Assembly (NCBI GenBank): GCA_902364065.1 | Contig: CABJCJ010000015.1 | Coordinates: 1 to 63,148, forward strand | Length of the DNA: 63,148 bases | Direction of reading: 5' to 3' | Source of the DNA: Veillonellaceae bacterium SB90 | GTDB taxonomy: Bacteria > Bacillota > Negativicutes > Selenomonadales > Selenomonadaceae | Shown: piece after piece, positions 53,052-62,537 of the stretch | Layout of the letters: every line of letters starts with the position of its first letter | Position numbering within the stretch: position 1 is the stretch's first letter | Position numbers and translations under genes: made by a program | The notes under the pieces: model-generated | The model's input: the letters and a program-made list of their open reading frames with translations, nothing else | Told to the model about the DNA's origin: nothing | Databases searched by the model: none

Positions 53052-54191
53052 ATGAAAGATTTTTCCCTCGAAGTACACGGCTGTCATCAGTATGATGCAA
53101 CTGGCGCCATCAGCGACCCCATCTACCTCTCGGCCACCTACCGCCATCCCGGCTTCAAGCAGAGCACCGGCTACGATTACGGCCGCGTGGACAACCCGAC
53201 GCGCCATGAACTCGAGCTCACGCTCGCCCGCCTCGAGCGCGGCGAACGCGCCTGGGCACTCTCCTCGGGCATGGCCGCCATCAACATGGCCCTGCACCTG
53301 CTGCAGCCCGGCGACCACATCCTGCTTTCCGAGGATCTCTACGGCGGCACTGTACGCCTCGTCAACGACATCTACAGTGCCTACGGCCTGACCTATGACT
53401 ACGTCGACACCTCCGACCTCGCCGCCACGGAAGCAAAGATCACGGACAAGACGCGCCTGCTCTTCATCGAGACGCCGTCGAACCCGATGATGCGCATCAG
53501 CGACATCGCGGCCCTCGCAAAGCTGGCCCATGCACACCACGCCCTGCTCGCCGTCGACAACACCTTCCTCTCGCCGCATTTCCAGAAGCCCCTGACGCTC
53601 GGCGCCGATATCGTCGTACACAGCGCGACGAAATACCTCTGCGGCCACAACGACATCATCGCCGGTGTCATCGCCATCGCGGACCGCAACGCCGATTACG
53701 GCCAGAAGCTCGAGCTCCTCATCAAATCCGAGGGACCGAACCTCTCGCCAATGGATTCGTGGCTGCTGCTGCGCAGCATCAAGACGCTCGGCCTCCGCGT
53801 CGAGCGTCAGGAACAGAATGCCCAGAAGATCGCCGAATGGCTGACCACGCAGGAAAACGTCACGGACGTCTACTACGTCGGCCTGCCCTCGCACCCGGGG
53901 CACGAGCTCCAGCAGCGTCAGGCCACGGGCAACGGCAGCATGATTTCCTTCAAGGTCAAAACGCCGGAACTTGCCAAGGCCATGCTCGAGCGCATCCGCC
54001 TCATCGCCTTTGCCGAAAGCCTCGGCGGCGTCGAGAGCCTGCTCACGTATCCGCTGGCCCAGACCCATGCCGAGATGCCGCAGGAACTCCTGGCGCGCAC
54101 GGGACTTGACGACCGCCTGCTGCGCCTTTCCGTCGGCATCGAAGACGCCGAAGACCTCATCGCTGACCTCAGCCAGGCGCTGAACGGCTGA
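53052..54191 (+). CDS. Cys/Met-metabolism PLP enzyme (cystathionine gamma-synthase/lyase type)
   Basis: This 379-residue enzyme belongs to the trans-sulfuration family, which makes or breaks carbon-sulfur bonds at the gamma carbon. Visible motifs are YDYGRVDNPTRHELE near the start, the PLP-stacking loop ALSSGMAAINMAL, FIETPSNPMMRISDI, AVDNTFLSP and the PLP-lysine segment VVHSATKYLCGHNDIIAG (about residue 195). The C-terminal SLGGVESLLTYP is also typical. Sequence alone cannot separate cystathionine gamma-synthase, gamma-lyase, beta-lyase and methionine gamma-lyase. ATG 53052 follows AAAAGGAG. It is the first gene of a three-gene unit with a PatB-type lyase, which suggests methionine/cysteine interconversion. 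Confidence 0.88.
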   Translation: MKDFSLEVHGCHQYDATGAISDPIYLSATYRHPGFKQSTGYDYGRVDNPTRHELELTLARLERGERAWALSSGMAAINMALHLLQPGDHILLSEDLYGGTVRLVNDIYSAYGLTYDYVDTSDLAATEAKITDKTRLLFIETPSNPMMRISDIAALAKLAHAHHALLAVDNTFLSPHFQKPLTLGADIVVHSATKYLCGHNDIIAGVIAIADRNADYGQKLELLIKSEGPNLSPMDSWLLLRSIKTLGLRVERQEQNAQKIAEWLTTQENVTDVYYVGLPSHPGHELQQRQATGNGSMISFKVKTPELAKAMLERIRLIAFAESLGGVESLLTYPLAQTHAEMPQELLARTGLDDRLLRLSVGIEDAEDLIADLSQALNG

Positions 54192-54223
54192 TAGCCAACT
54201 CCAAAAGAAAGAGAGGAATCCTC

Positions 54224-55399
54224 ATGACCATAAATTTTGATGAAATCATCGACCGCCGCGGCACATCCTGCCTCAAATACGACTTTGCCGTTGAGCGCGG
54301 CTACCCCAAAGACATCCTGCCGTTCTGGGTCGCTGACATGGACTTCCGCACGCCGCAGCCCGTCATCGACGAACTCACGCGCCGTGTCCAGCACGGCATC
54401 TTCGGCTACACCGATCCCAAGGAATCCTATAAGGAAACCATCGTGAACTGGATGACGGAGCATCACGGCTGGACGCCGAGCACCCGCGCCCTCATCATGA
54501 CGCCGGGCGTCGTCTTCGCCCTGGCCGCTGCCGTGCGCTGCTTCACGAAGCCCGGCGACGGCGTGCTCCTGCAGCAGCCCGTCTACTATCCATTCACAGA
54601 AGTCATCGAGCAGAACGGCCGCCAGCTCGTCAACAGCCCGCTCGTCCTGAAGGATGGCCATTACGAAATCGACTTTGCGGACTTCGAGCAGAAGATCAAG
54701 AGCGGCAACGTCAAGCTCTTCCTGCTCTGCAGCCCGCACAACCCGGCCGGCCGCGTCTGGACGAAGGACGAGCTGCTGCGCATCGCTGAGATCTGCGCAC
54801 GCCACGACGTCCTCATCGTCGCCGACGAGATCCACCATGAATTCGTGCGCCCGGGCTTCCGCCACACGGTGCTCGCCTCCCTGTCCCCGGAAATCGCCGC
54901 ACGCACGATCACCTGCACCTCGCCGTCCAAGACCTTCAACCTCGCGGGCCTGCAAGTCTCGAACATCTTCATCGAGAACGACAAGCTGCGCCGGAAATTC
55001 CGCGCTGAAGTCCTCGCCGCCGGCTACAGCCAGCCCAACTCCCTCGGACTCTTCGCCGCCCAGGCCGCCTACGAACACGGCGGCGAATGGCTCAAAGAAC
55101 TCCTCACTTACATCGAGACGAACTACCAGAAAACGAAGGCCTTCCTCGCGGAAAACATGCCGAAAGTCAAGCTCATCGAACCAGAAGGCACCTACCTCCT
55201 CTGGCTCGACTTCTCCGCCTACGGCCTCAGCGATGAAGAACTCGACGACATCATTGTCCACAAGGCCAACCTCTGGCTCGACAGCGGCCACATCTTCGGC
55301 CCCGCTGGCTCCAACTTCCAGCGCATCAACATCGCCTGCCCGTGGCAGGCCCTCGAAAACGGCCTCGAGCACCTCAAGGCCGCCTTCGCCAATCGATAA
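54224..55399 (+). CDS. PatB/MalY-type cystathionine beta-lyase (aminotransferase class I/II fold)
   Basis: This is a 391-residue PLP enzyme of the MalY/PatB group, C-S beta-lyases that convert cystathionine to homocysteine, pyruvate and ammonia. The start NFDEIIDRRGTSCLKYD is diagnostic, followed by LPFWVADMDFRTPQPVIDEL, GIFGYTDP, LLCSPHNPAGRVWTKDEL, IVADEIHHEFV and the PLP-lysine segment SPSKTFNLAGLQ. Length is typical. ATG 54224 follows AAGAGAGGAAT. It lies 32 bases after the first PLP gene. In E. coli MalY also represses maltose genes, but nothing here supports that role. Confidence 0.93.
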   Translation: MTINFDEIIDRRGTSCLKYDFAVERGYPKDILPFWVADMDFRTPQPVIDELTRRVQHGIFGYTDPKESYKETIVNWMTEHHGWTPSTRALIMTPGVVFALAAAVRCFTKPGDGVLLQQPVYYPFTEVIEQNGRQLVNSPLVLKDGHYEIDFADFEQKIKSGNVKLFLLCSPHNPAGRVWTKDELLRIAEICARHDVLIVADEIHHEFVRPGFRHTVLASLSPEIAARTITCTSPSKTFNLAGLQVSNIFIENDKLRRKFRAEVLAAGYSQPNSLGLFAAQAAYEHGGEWLKELLTYIETNYQKTKAFLAENMPKVKLIEPEGTYLLWLDFSAYGLSDEELDDIIVHKANLWLDSGHIFGPAGSNFQRINIACPWQALENGLEHLKAAFANR

Positions 55400-55415
55400 G
55401 AAAGGACTGACCCCG

Positions 55416-55907
55416 ATGCTCTGTATCGGCTTTCCGCCTAGCATTGACGACGCCTGCCACACCCTGATCCTCGGCTCCATGCCCGGCGTCAAATCGCTGC
55501 AGGAACAGCAATACTACGCCCATCCCCAGAACCGCTTCTGGCCCATGATGGCCACACTGCTCGGCGAAACACTGCCCGCCGCCTATCCCGAAAGGCTCCG
55601 GATGCTCCTGCGCCACCACATCGCCCTCTGGGACTCCATCGGCACCTGCGAGCGCGCCGGCAGCCTCGACTCCGCCATACAAAATGAGCAGGGCAATGAT
55701 TTCACTGCCCTGCTCCAAACGTATCCAAATCTTCACACCATCTGTTTCAACGGCGGCAAATCCGCCCAGGCCTTCAAGCGCTTCAACAAAGACCTCTTGA
55801 AGCGCGAGGACATCGACTTCCACGCCATGCCCTCGACGAGCCCGGCCAACGCCCGCTGGCGCATGCCGATGCTGCTCGAAGCCTGGAGTGCCGTCATCGT
55901 CAGATGA
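55416..55907 (+). CDS. DNA-deoxyinosine/hypoxanthine glycosylase of the uracil-DNA-glycosylase superfamily
   Basis: This 163-residue protein removes deaminated bases from DNA as the first step of base-excision repair. The family signature TLILGSMPGVKSLQEQQYYA followed by HPQNRFWPMM is clear, with LWDSIGTCERAGSLDSAI in the middle and STSPANARWRM near the C-terminus. The family-6 hypoxanthine-type glycosylases share these stretches and this short length. ATG 55416 follows AAGAAAGGACTG, 16 bases after the PatB gene, so it is likely cotranscribed. Its stop overlaps the convergent next gene by 8 bases. Confidence 0.88.
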   Translation: MLCIGFPPSIDDACHTLILGSMPGVKSLQEQQYYAHPQNRFWPMMATLLGETLPAAYPERLRMLLRHHIALWDSIGTCERAGSLDSAIQNEQGNDFTALLQTYPNLHTICFNGGKSAQAFKRFNKDLLKREDIDFHAMPSTSPANARWRMPMLLEAWSAVIVR

Positions 55908-56457
55908 TTTTTTCGCCGTGATAGCGCTCACCCTCAATATCGGGCTTCACGCCGTATGCGATGGCCCACTCACATTTATACTTGATGGCCTGCGCATGGA
56001 TCGTCGCGATGCGGTCCTGCGTGCGCACGACCTTGCCCGGCACGCCGACGACCAGCGAATTCTCGGGGATCACCTGGTTCTCGCGGACCAGCGCCCCCGC
56101 CGCAATGATCGACCCGCGGCCGATCTTCGCGCCCGTCAGCACCGTCGCGTTCATGCCGATGAGCACGTGATCCGCAATCTCACAGCCATGCACCACGGCG
56201 CCGTGGCCGATCGTCACATAATCCCCGATGATGCAGGGATTCTCATCAGCCACATGCAGGCAGACGAGATCCTGGACGTTCGAGCATTCACCGACCTCGA
56301 TGTAATTGACATCGCCGCGCGCCACGACACCGGGCCAGAGACTCGAGAAGCGCCCGACGCGCACATCGCCGGCCAGGAAGACCTGCGGTGCGACAAAAGC
56401 TTCCTCATGGATCTGCGGCTTCTTGCCCTGAAATTCATCCGTTGCAAGCGTATACAT
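55900..56457 (-). CDS. Gamma-carbonic-anhydrase-like left-handed beta-helix protein
   Basis: This 185-residue protein is built of hexapeptide repeats, as in VAPQVFLAGDVRVGRFSSLW and VLTGAKIGRGSIIAAGALV. It carries the family's active-site-like residues: VVARGDVNYIEVGECSNVQD (Arg, Asp, Gln) and three His residues in LHV, TIGHGAVVHGC. Family members form trimers and bind zinc or iron; many bacterial ones (PaaY/YrdA-like) have weak or unproven anhydrase activity. ATG 56457 follows AAAGGGTGG; the upstream ATG at 56484 has no such site. It is convergent with the glycosylase gene, with an 8-base overlap. Confidence 0.9.
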   Translation of the reverse strand: MYTLATDEFQGKKPQIHEEAFVAPQVFLAGDVRVGRFSSLWPGVVARGDVNYIEVGECSNVQDLVCLHVADENPCIIGDYVTIGHGAVVHGCEIADHVLIGMNATVLTGAKIGRGSIIAAGALVRENQVIPENSLVVGVPGKVVRTQDRIATIHAQAIKYKCEWAIAYGVKPDIEGERYHGEKII

Positions 56458-56649
56458 AAGACCACCCTTTCCAGCAAAAATCATACTTCCCCTTCATTAT
56501 AACAAAAAGATTTTTCCTCGGCTATAGAGCATGATTCTTTCAGCTATTTTTCAGATACATCCCGTAATTTAGAATTACAGCATGATTAAAGAGACATCTT
56601 TAAACAGGCGCTACCGTTCTACCCCCAGCCTTTATCGACAGGAGGTTTT

Positions 56650-56736
56650 ATGATTCCGTCTTATGTCTGGCTCGTTCTGGCCATCTTCGTCACCGCGTTC
56701 TTCTTCTATCTGGAGACACGTGACGTAGAAGATTGA
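56650..56736 (+). CDS. 28-residue single-span membrane protein
   Basis: ATG 56650 is preceded by GACAGGAGG at a good spacing and opens a 28-codon ORF: MIPSYVWLVLAIFVTAFFFY, then LETRDVED and TGA. About 19 hydrophobic residues form one membrane helix with a short acidic cytoplasmic-type tail. A strong terminator follows 14 bases after the stop. I do not recognise the family. Small one-helix proteins often stabilise membrane complexes such as oxidases or transporters, but the partner is unknown; it faces feoB convergently and is not in its operon. A weak promoter-like TAGAAT lies at about 56568. Confidence 0.6.
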   Translation: MIPSYVWLVLAIFVTAFFFYLETRDVED

Positions 56737-56750
56737 TCGTGCAAGCGCAA

Positions 56751-56791
56751 AACGCGCCTGTGACCGCAAAGGCGGCACAGGCGCGTTTTTT
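56751..56791. terminator. Bidirectional terminator between the small ORF and feoB
   Basis: AACGCGCCTGTG (56751-56762) pairs with CACAGGCGCGTT (56776-56787), followed by six T residues in the forward direction. Confidence 0.88.
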
Positions 56792-56814
56792 GTGTCATAT
56801 TTACTGCCCTGGAA

Positions 56815-59160
56815 TCAAAGCAACGAACCAACTGTATGGACGATAAACGAAACAATCCAGGCGACGATACACTGGAACACGACGACCCAGACGGCCCAGG
56901 CCGTGCCAAGCTCCCGCTTGACCGAGGCGATTGCCGCAACACACGGCGTGTAGAGCAGGCAGAACGCCAAGAGCGACGCGGCCGTCAGTGGCGTCAGCAC
57001 CGTATTGAGCGATGTCGTGCCGAAAAGGACCGTCAGCGTCGAAACGACGCTCTCCTTGGCCATGAAGCCCGAGATCAGCGCCGTCGAAATGCGCCAGTCA
57101 CCGAAGCCCAGCGGCGCAAAGATTGGCGCGATTAAACCGGCCACCGAAGCCAGGATGCTCTCCGAAGAGTCCGTCACCATGTCGAGGCGGAAATTGAACG
57201 TCTCGAGGAACCAGATCACAATGGTCGCAACGAAGATGACGGAGAACGCACGCTCCAGGAAGTCCTTCGACTTCTCCCAGAGCAACTGGCCCACATTGCG
57301 CCAGCCCGGCATGCGGTAATTCGGCAGCTCCATGACAAACGGCACGGCCTCTCCCTTAAAGATACTGTTCTTGCCGAGAAGCGCGATGAGAATGCCCACG
57401 AACATCGCGCCAAAATACAGGATGATCATCGGCAGCGCGCCGTAATTGCCGAAGAAGGCTGCAATGAGCATGCCATAAATTGGCAGTTTCGCCGAGCAGC
57501 TCATAAAAGGCGTCAACAGGATCGTCATGCGGCGGTCACGCTCCGACGGCAACGTGCGCGTCGCCATGATGGCCGGCACGCTGCAGCCGAAACCGATGAG
57601 TAGCGGCACGATGCTGCGGCCCGAAAGGCCGATCTTGCGCAGCCATTTATCCATGACGAAGGCGATGCGCGCCATGTAGCCCGTATCCTCCAGCAGCGAC
57701 AAGAAGAAGAAGAGCGTCACGATGATTGGCAGGAACGAGAGCACCGTGCCGACACCCGTGAAGATGCCGTCGATGACGAGCGAATGGATGGCCGCATTGA
57801 CCTGCCAGGCCGAAAGCTCCGCATCCACCACATCCTGCAGCACGCCGATGCCCGCCGCCATGAGGTCCTGCAGGCCCGCACCGATGACGTTGAACGTCAG
57901 GTAGAAGACGATGCTCATGATGGCGACGAACGACGGGATGGCCAAATACTTATCCGTCAGCACCTTGTCGATGCGGCGGCTGCGCTCATGCTGGCGGCTC
58001 TCGTGCGCCTTGTGGACCGTGCGGTTCACCAGATTCTCGATGAAAGAAAACCGCATGTCGGCGATGGCTGCCGCGCGGTCGAGCCCGCGCTCCTTCTCCA
58101 TCTGGCAGATGATATGCTCGATCATCTCTTTTTCATTCTGGTCGAGCTGCAGCGCCTCGATGACGCGATGGTCGCCCTCGACGACCTTTGTCGCCGCAAA
58201 GCGCAGCGGGATGCGTGCATCCTTTGCATGGTCCTCGATGAGATGCATGATACCGTGCAGGCAGCGATGCACTGCGCCGCGATGACTGTTGGCATCGCAG
58301 AAATCCATGCGCCCTGGCTGCTCCTGATAATGCGCCACATGCAGCGCATGCTCGACGAGCTCCTCGATGCCCTCGCCCTTGGCCGCTGAAATCGGCACGA
58401 CCGGAATGCCCAAGAGCGACTCCATCGCGTTGATATCGACCGAGCCGCCGTTGCCCGTGAGCTCATCCATCATGTTGAGCGCGAGCACCATCGGCCGGTC
58501 GAGCTCAATAAGCTGCAGCGTCAGGTAAAGATTGCGCTCGATATTTGTCGCATCGACGATGTTGATGATACCCGTCGGCTGCTCGCGCAAGATGAATTCA
58601 CGCGAAACAATCTCCTCATCCGTATACGGCGACATCGAGTAGATGCCCGGCAGGTCCGTGATGAGCGTATTGCGGTGATTGCGGATCGAGCCGCTCTTCT
58701 GGTCGACCGTGACGCCGGGAAAATTGCCGACATGCTGGTTCGAGCCCGTCAGCTGATTGAAAAGCGTCGTCTTGCCGCAGTTCTGGTTGCCCGCGAGCGC
58801 AAACGTCAGCAGCTGATTATCCGGCAAAGGATTCTCCCCCTGCCGCACATGGTAACGTCCGCCCTCGCCGAGCCCCGGATGATCCGTCGGCTCATGCGTC
58901 ACTTCCGCCTTTTTCTGCTGCGGCAGGTCCTCCGCCTCGAGCATCTCGACCACGATTTTCTTTGCATCATCGACGCGCAGCGTCAGCTCATAATCATGGA
59001 TGCGAAATTCGATTGGATCCCCGAGCGGCGCAAACTTCACCAGCGTGATATGTGCCCCCGGAATCACGCCCATATCAAGGAAGTGCTGCCGCAGCGCTCC
59101 CTCGCCTCCGACCGAACGCACCACGGCGCTCTCGCCGATATTCAATTCATTCAAATGCAT
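56815..59160 (-). CDS. feoB: Ferrous iron transporter, FeoA-FeoB fusion
   Basis: This 781-residue protein imports Fe2+ across the inner membrane. An N-terminal FeoA domain (residues about 1-75: HLNELNIGESAVVRSVGGEG, HFLDMGVIPGAHITLV) is joined by a linker to FeoB. The GTPase part has GNQNCGKTTLFNQLTG (G1), GNFPGVTVDQ (G2), DLPGIYSMSPY (G3), NMMDE (G4) and SAAKGEG (G5). The membrane part has the Gate motifs FLPIIVTLFFFLSLLEDTGYMARIA (in part), GFGCSVPAIMATRTL and LTPFMSCSAKLPIYG, and Gate 2 near TPCVAAIA. The start is ATG 59160, where the FeoA domain begins; GGAGG lies 13 bases away, rather far. No separate feoA is present. Confidence 0.95.
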   Translation of the reverse strand: MHLNELNIGESAVVRSVGGEGALRQHFLDMGVIPGAHITLVKFAPLGDPIEFRIHDYELTLRVDDAKKIVVEMLEAEDLPQQKKAEVTHEPTDHPGLGEGGRYHVRQGENPLPDNQLLTFALAGNQNCGKTTLFNQLTGSNQHVGNFPGVTVDQKSGSIRNHRNTLITDLPGIYSMSPYTDEEIVSREFILREQPTGIINIVDATNIERNLYLTLQLIELDRPMVLALNMMDELTGNGGSVDINAMESLLGIPVVPISAAKGEGIEELVEHALHVAHYQEQPGRMDFCDANSHRGAVHRCLHGIMHLIEDHAKDARIPLRFAATKVVEGDHRVIEALQLDQNEKEMIEHIICQMEKERGLDRAAAIADMRFSFIENLVNRTVHKAHESRQHERSRRIDKVLTDKYLAIPSFVAIMSIVFYLTFNVIGAGLQDLMAAGIGVLQDVVDAELSAWQVNAAIHSLVIDGIFTGVGTVLSFLPIIVTLFFFLSLLEDTGYMARIAFVMDKWLRKIGLSGRSIVPLLIGFGCSVPAIMATRTLPSERDRRMTILLTPFMSCSAKLPIYGMLIAAFFGNYGALPMIILYFGAMFVGILIALLGKNSIFKGEAVPFVMELPNYRMPGWRNVGQLLWEKSKDFLERAFSVIFVATIVIWFLETFNFRLDMVTDSSESILASVAGLIAPIFAPLGFGDWRISTALISGFMAKESVVSTLTVLFGTTSLNTVLTPLTAASLLAFCLLYTPCVAAIASVKRELGTAWAVWVVVFQCIVAWIVSFIVHTVGSLL

Positions 59161-59205
59161 TTGACTTTCTTTGCCTCCATGTAAATCTCCTACATACACA
59201 ATTTA

Positions 59206-59233
59206 ATTGTACTCTAAAATTCACATCTTGCAA
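59206..59233 (-). promoter_or_regulatory. Promoter of feoB
   Basis: Reverse-strand TTGCAA (59233-59228) and TACAAT (59211-59206) are 16 bases apart. A CAATT-T-AATTG palindrome (59199-59209) overlaps the -10 and could be a metal-regulator site. Confidence 0.45.
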
Positions 59234-59337
59234 ACCAACATGTATGCAGAGTATTTCCCGCACCAAAACAGTGGCAAAGCGTCTTTTGTGATAAGTTATA
59301 AGATTCTTTATTTCCTGATATCCATACGTTATTACAC

Positions 59338-59372
59338 ACAAAAAGCCATGCAAGAAAGTTTCCTGCATGACT
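59338..59372 (-). terminator. Intrinsic terminator of the autotransporter gene
   Basis: Reverse-strand AGTCATGCA (59372-59364) pairs with TGCATGGCT (59352-59344) over nine positions with one G-U, followed by five T residues. Confidence 0.8.
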
Positions 59373-59383
59373 GTAAGGCAAAG

Positions 59384-62300
59384 TCAGAACTGCCAGTTGA
59401 TGCCGGCTTCCATGGACCAGGTGTGTTCGATTTTCGGACCGAAGGATTTATCACAATTGAGGAAGGCATACGTATCCTTGTTGAGATGCGTCGTAAGGCC
59501 GAGTCCTACATCATACCAGCTGCCGTCATTATGGCCTGTAACGTTCATGCGGCCCGTCATGTCGCTGGCCGAAACATCCTGATTGCCGAGGAACTCGTGC
59601 AGGAAGTCCGCGCTGATGTAGAACGTCGACTGCTTACCAATATCCTGTCCGAGGCGAAAACCGAGGCGGCTGATGAAGCTGTCCGTGCCGGCCAAATGGA
59701 CGCGGGATCCCTGCGTCGTATGGTAATCCGTGCTGCCCAGATACGTGTACTGGGCCTGTGCCTGCGGTTCGATGTACCAGGAAGAGGAGAGCGGCACCTT
59801 GCGTCCGTATTCCAGGCTCAGTGAATAATAATTGTTGTGGTAATCGCCCTGCACCGGCATGCCGTTATCCTGCAGCAAGTTGAATTTATTGAACAGGCGG
59901 CCGTATTTGGCAACAAGGTCCGTGTAATGGCCATCGTTGCCAAGTCGCGTATCGTAGAACCAGGCACCGTAGCGCTTGACATCGCTGTTGCCATCCAGTT
60001 CCTTATAATCGGCACTGCCGTTCATCAAATCAAAGGCTGCGCCCTGAATATGCCGGCCGGAAGCCGTTTCCGCGCGCGTCCAGTCATACCCGAGCTCTGT
60101 CATCGTGTTCCGGGCGTCGTACAACGCTTCCCTTCCCAGGCGGTCATGACGCACACGCGCCCACATGCCGTCGCCGTCTGCGCTGTAGCGGGCTTCACCA
60201 AGGCGCTTGTTCAGCGTATCTGTATAAATGCCATAGACAGCATCCGTGTAGTCCAGCTGGCTGGATTTCTTGATAATCTTGCCACTGTCAGAAGGCATGA
60301 GCACTGCTGTGTCAATAAACCAGTTCGTCCCATCCTTCACCGGGTTTTCGATGGTTTTGGTCTTCAGGTATTCCGGCAGGAGATTCCCTGCGTCATCGGT
60401 GGTCTGTTTCCCAGCCATGGCATCCGTCATGATCTTTTCCTGATCCGGGACTTCCTTGGTAAACCCTTTACCGGAAAAAGTCGCCGTTACATAGTCGTTG
60501 CCGGGCTTGTAGGTGCCCATACCATTTTTGCCCCCGTTGAATTTTTCATTGGCAGCGGTATCTTCCGGGGTGAACTTCTCGTTCTTCACTTTTAAGGTAA
60601 CGTTGTTGATGCCCTGATCCTTGGCCAGGCTCACATCGAATTTGGCGGCCGGATCCCGGTTGTAATCATCCCCGCCGGTGGTGGCAAAGCGGATGCCCTT
60701 CAGTTCTTCCACTTTGGTGTCCGGCTGGAGATAGGCCTGGATGTGCTGGATCCCGGACTGGCTCAGGTCCCTTACATAGAGCATATCGGATTTGGCCGCA
60801 TCCTTGGAAAAGTCCATGAGGAAGGTGCCACCCTCCCCAGTGAGCTTGCCAATAGTAACGGATACTCCATGGCCCTTCCGGGTATCCACCAGACCGCCAT
60901 GATTGAAATCCAGCGAGGTAATGAAGCTCTTGCCCCGGGTCTGCCATTTGCTGCCGGGGTCCATGGTCAGGTTGATGGTACCGGCATTCAAGCGGGGGAC
61001 GCCGTACGTGGCATAAGCCGTATCTGCCTGATTTTTCCAACCGTACCGATGGCCCAGCGCGGATTTATTCAAATCAGAAGACACATCCACCTGGCGGGGA
61101 GTCAGCTGCCCGGCAGCGTCAAAATCCGCATAATCATCGGCCTGGCCTTCAAAATAGCTGCCATCCTGGAGATGGAGATTCACGCTGCCTCCATCTTTGG
61201 CATAGACATCCCCATACAGTTTCAGATGTCCAGCCAGGTTGATGCTCCCATATTGACGGTCTTTGATGGTTTGAATGGTTGTCTCCAACCCTTTTAGATA
61301 AGCTTCTGCATATTCTTTTTGACCCTCGTTTATGTCAGGATCATCCAATTGACTTTTATAATATTGATAGTATGCTTTATCAATATGCAGCTGATTCCCC
61401 GCATCGGCAACCACATTCCCATTGATGATATAATTCCCCTCCGGATTGTTGAAATTGATTTTTCCAAAGAAAGGTCCTGCAATGGCAAACTGCTGCAGAG
61501 TCGCCGACTTGTAATCCGGAGCAGAAGCGGTATATAGACCGGCATACTCATTATCCTTTCCCGTCATGTTGATGTCTGCATTCCCCACATTGACCACACC
61601 CGTGCCGCCGTACAGGCCTATGGACAAATCTCCGCCATGGATATCCGAAATTTCCAGCTCATGGAAATCCGTGTGGCTGTGATCCATATCAGATCTAGAT
61701 ATCCCATCCAAAACAGTCCCCACGGCCGAGCCTTTGGTGGAAGAAATGTTCCGGATCTGGGTTTTCCCAGTGACCACAAAGGGGATATCTTTGCTCTGGT
61801 CAGGATTGAAAATGTTTATCAATCCCAGGGTATTCACCAGTCCAAAGGCTAGAGTTCCCTCTGGACTGTCCGTGGTATTTTCTACATTCTCAACGATCAC
61901 GTTGGTCTTGCCGTCCTTTGTATAAGGACGCAGTTCGACAGCTCCTAGTAAAGCACCATATACCTCCTGTGCGGTATTGCTCTTTACTCCATCAATATGG
62001 AGTTTATCTGTTATTAGATGATTTTTCAGCTTTTTCTGATTAACAGAATCATCCGCATAATCATCCCCTGGCTCCGCATATAGACCGTTCAGTTGCGACG
62101 CCCCGTTGTTTTGGGCCAAAGAAGCCCCCTCGATGGTAATAACCTTTCCTGACAGAGTGGATCCCTGAAGTCCCACCGCATGATCTGGATCAGGATAATA
62201 TCCTTGCCCATTAAAAGCTTGGACTTTGAGATTTGAAAACGTAATACCATTTTTCCCTTCAAGGGTAGACTGCTTGATTTCTACAGGACCGGTTGTTACA

Positions 62301-62518
62301 TAAGTTTCGTCTTCGGAAATGCTGCTGCCATCCAGGGAAACTGTATCCGCCGTAACCGTGCTGTTTTCTATGTCCAGTTTTTCCTCCAGCGTCCAGTCCC
62401 CTTTTGTCAGTGTCTGATCCTTAACCGTTTCGGCATATACCGGCAGACTCGTCCCGAGTGTCAGGGCCAGCAAAATGGCCATTGTCAGTTTTTTATTCAT
62501 CCGTCCTGCATGTTTCAT
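59384..62518 (-). CDS. Autotransporter (type Va) outer-membrane surface protein
   Basis: This is a 1044-residue surface protein. It has a signal peptide (MNKKLTMAILLALTLGTSLP then VYAET), a repetitive beta-helix-like passenger (about residues 35-770; many T-V/S-L-D and N-G-K-x turns), and a C-terminal 12-strand autotransporter barrel (about 780-1044). The barrel includes SGRHIQGAAFDLMNG, YGAWFYDTRLGNDGHYTD and LEYGRKVPLSSSWYIEPQAQ, and ends in the typical aromatic terminus NWQF. The passenger has no recognised catalytic motif, so adhesion is a guess. The start is ATG 62518 after GGGGATATC and AAGGAG further up; an internal ATG at 62500 is possible. The long upstream leader carries a small ORF and a terminator hairpin. 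Confidence 0.92.
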   Translation of the reverse strand: MKHAGRMNKKLTMAILLALTLGTSLPVYAETVKDQTLTKGDWTLEEKLDIENSTVTADTVSLDGSSISEDETYVTTGPVEIKQSTLEGKNGITFSNLKVQAFNGQGYYPDPDHAVGLQGSTLSGKVITIEGASLAQNNGASQLNGLYAEPGDDYADDSVNQKKLKNHLITDKLHIDGVKSNTAQEVYGALLGAVELRPYTKDGKTNVIVENVENTTDSPEGTLAFGLVNTLGLINIFNPDQSKDIPFVVTGKTQIRNISSTKGSAVGTVLDGISRSDMDHSHTDFHELEISDIHGGDLSIGLYGGTGVVNVGNADINMTGKDNEYAGLYTASAPDYKSATLQQFAIAGPFFGKINFNNPEGNYIINGNVVADAGNQLHIDKAYYQYYKSQLDDPDINEGQKEYAEAYLKGLETTIQTIKDRQYGSINLAGHLKLYGDVYAKDGGSVNLHLQDGSYFEGQADDYADFDAAGQLTPRQVDVSSDLNKSALGHRYGWKNQADTAYATYGVPRLNAGTINLTMDPGSKWQTRGKSFITSLDFNHGGLVDTRKGHGVSVTIGKLTGEGGTFLMDFSKDAAKSDMLYVRDLSQSGIQHIQAYLQPDTKVEELKGIRFATTGGDDYNRDPAAKFDVSLAKDQGINNVTLKVKNEKFTPEDTAANEKFNGGKNGMGTYKPGNDYVTATFSGKGFTKEVPDQEKIMTDAMAGKQTTDDAGNLLPEYLKTKTIENPVKDGTNWFIDTAVLMPSDSGKIIKKSSQLDYTDAVYGIYTDTLNKRLGEARYSADGDGMWARVRHDRLGREALYDARNTMTELGYDWTRAETASGRHIQGAAFDLMNGSADYKELDGNSDVKRYGAWFYDTRLGNDGHYTDLVAKYGRLFNKFNLLQDNGMPVQGDYHNNYYSLSLEYGRKVPLSSSWYIEPQAQAQYTYLGSTDYHTTQGSRVHLAGTDSFISRLGFRLGQDIGKQSTFYISADFLHEFLGNQDVSASDMTGRMNVTGHNDGSWYDVGLGLTTHLNKDTYAFLNCDKSFGPKIEHTWSMEAGINWQF

Positions 62519-62537
62519 GATATCCCCGCAATCTCCT

